A stretch of DNA of 64,000 nucleotides, taken from the NCBI GenBank assembly GCA_013398175.1, contig VZRZ01002226.1, positions 131,835-195,834 of the forward strand, read 5' to 3'. Below are positions 63,111 through 64,000 of this stretch, piece after piece (position 1 is the stretch's first letter; each line of letters begins with the position of its first letter). The notes under the pieces are model-generated. The model was not told the DNA's origin. It saw only the letters and a list, made by a program, of their open reading frames with translations, and searched no databases. A program made the position numbers and the translations under genes. Source of the stretch: Climacteris rufus. Taxonomy: Eukaryota; Chordata; Aves; Passeriformes; Climacteridae.

Positions 63111-64000
63111 CCCCTAAGAAGAAGCTGCAGCATGTGGTACCACTTCAGAAATTAACTAAAATACTCAGAAGTCAAGCTTTAGGTAAAGCTGAAAAAATGT
63201 TTTCCTTGAGTAGAAGGAAATTGAGTGAGTTACTTTTAGAATTCTACACAAAAGTGGCTTTTTCTCTAAAAGATTATGAACATACCTTATAATGCAATAA
63301 CATTTTTTCTCTTGGGGTAGCATATGAAGAATGATATTTCTTAAAAATTTAAAATTAGAAAATATTTGGAATTCTGTCATCTTGGTGGCATTTACAACGG
63401 AAATTACAAATTGTTTTTACTTCATCTGAAATTATCTCCTAATTAGCCTTGGAAATATTCTTAAATACAGTATTTTTCTTTCTTATTCCATCTCCCCCTG
63501 AAAACATGGGTTTACCTGTAAAACGTCTAAGAATTCTGTTTACGCCTCAAACTCTGCTATAGTATTTCCTTGCCACTCTGGAACACTTCATTCTAAGGAT
63601 AGCATGCTACATACTGACATTAAACAGTCAGTAACAAAAACAAAGGCAGAAGCAACATTTCAAATAGGTAGAATATTTTTTCCTATTCTTGAGTATTTTT
63701 CTTTTATTTTCTTTTCTTTCACATGACACTTGTATCTGTCTAGATAGAACTGGCATTTCCAAGCAAGACAGAAAACAAATACACCATATTTTTTTGGGAG
63801 GATAAAATGAAATTATTTTTCATAAAGTGAAAAGATGTATTGAGAGTTGTCTCCTCTGACTTTTCAATAAGGCTATTTGTAGTAGTATTTGCAGAATTCA
63901 AAAGTGTTTTTTGCCTCAGGAGTATAGAAGCTACTTGCTGTAGCTTCTAAACTGTTTCTTGTACGTTCAGCTACTCTGCTACTGTGCAGCTGATTTAATT
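63111..64000. other. Unique AT-rich DNA
   Basis: No gene or recognised repeat up to the window end. Confidence 0.5.

Overview
The window looks like AT-rich, gene-poor vertebrate nuclear DNA, most likely from a bird. The evidence is a set of CR1 LINE fragments: 3' ends of the type ATTCTGTGATTCT, and degraded reverse-transcriptase peptides such as GPVLFN..ISKF and LEYCAQFWA. There are also several solo LTRs of kinds I recognise from avian genomes, plus general CpG depletion. The assembly is draft quality: two single-N joins are each flanked by a near-identical direct repeat. I find no host protein-coding exon, tRNA, rRNA gene or CRISPR array. Almost every open reading frame over 60 codons is chance or lies in a repeat, so the region reads as intergenic or deep intronic sequence.

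Layout. 1-5 kb: unique AT-rich DNA with one eroded CR1 (2733-2986). 5 kb: a solo LTR (4987-5600) carrying a nested CR1 3' end. 5.6-19 kb: mostly unique sequence, with a short CpG-retaining block holding paired GATA motifs (9903-10010). 19.2 kb: first N join. 22-23 kb: a 1-kb solo LTR with a perfect 5-bp target duplication. 25-26.5 kb: a long CR1. 27.1-27.7 kb: a solo LTR in reverse orientation. 34.3-35.2 kb: a GC-rich LTR with an adjoining reading frame. 35.8-36 kb: a retroviral-type promoter/polyA block. 39-46 kb: four CR1 pieces, an LTR nested in a CR1 with a perfect target duplication (and containing the second N join), and two related LTRs in opposite orientation 3 kb apart. 47.5 kb: a TTTCCC hexanucleotide array. 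50.4 kb: a 3' LTR piece. 50.9 kb: a 77-nt near-perfect hairpin. 56.5-61 kb: two same-family LTRs in the same orientation. 62.4-63.1 kb: a CR1 piece and a fragment sharing a short peptide motif with the 34.7-kb reading frame.

The most interesting item is the hairpin at 50892-50968. It has 33 paired positions with one bulge, and both deviations from Watson-Crick pairing are G:U only if the + strand is transcribed. It is a candidate microRNA precursor or other hairpin RNA. No multi-gene system is present. Family names for repeats are from memory of consensus patterns, not from a search.
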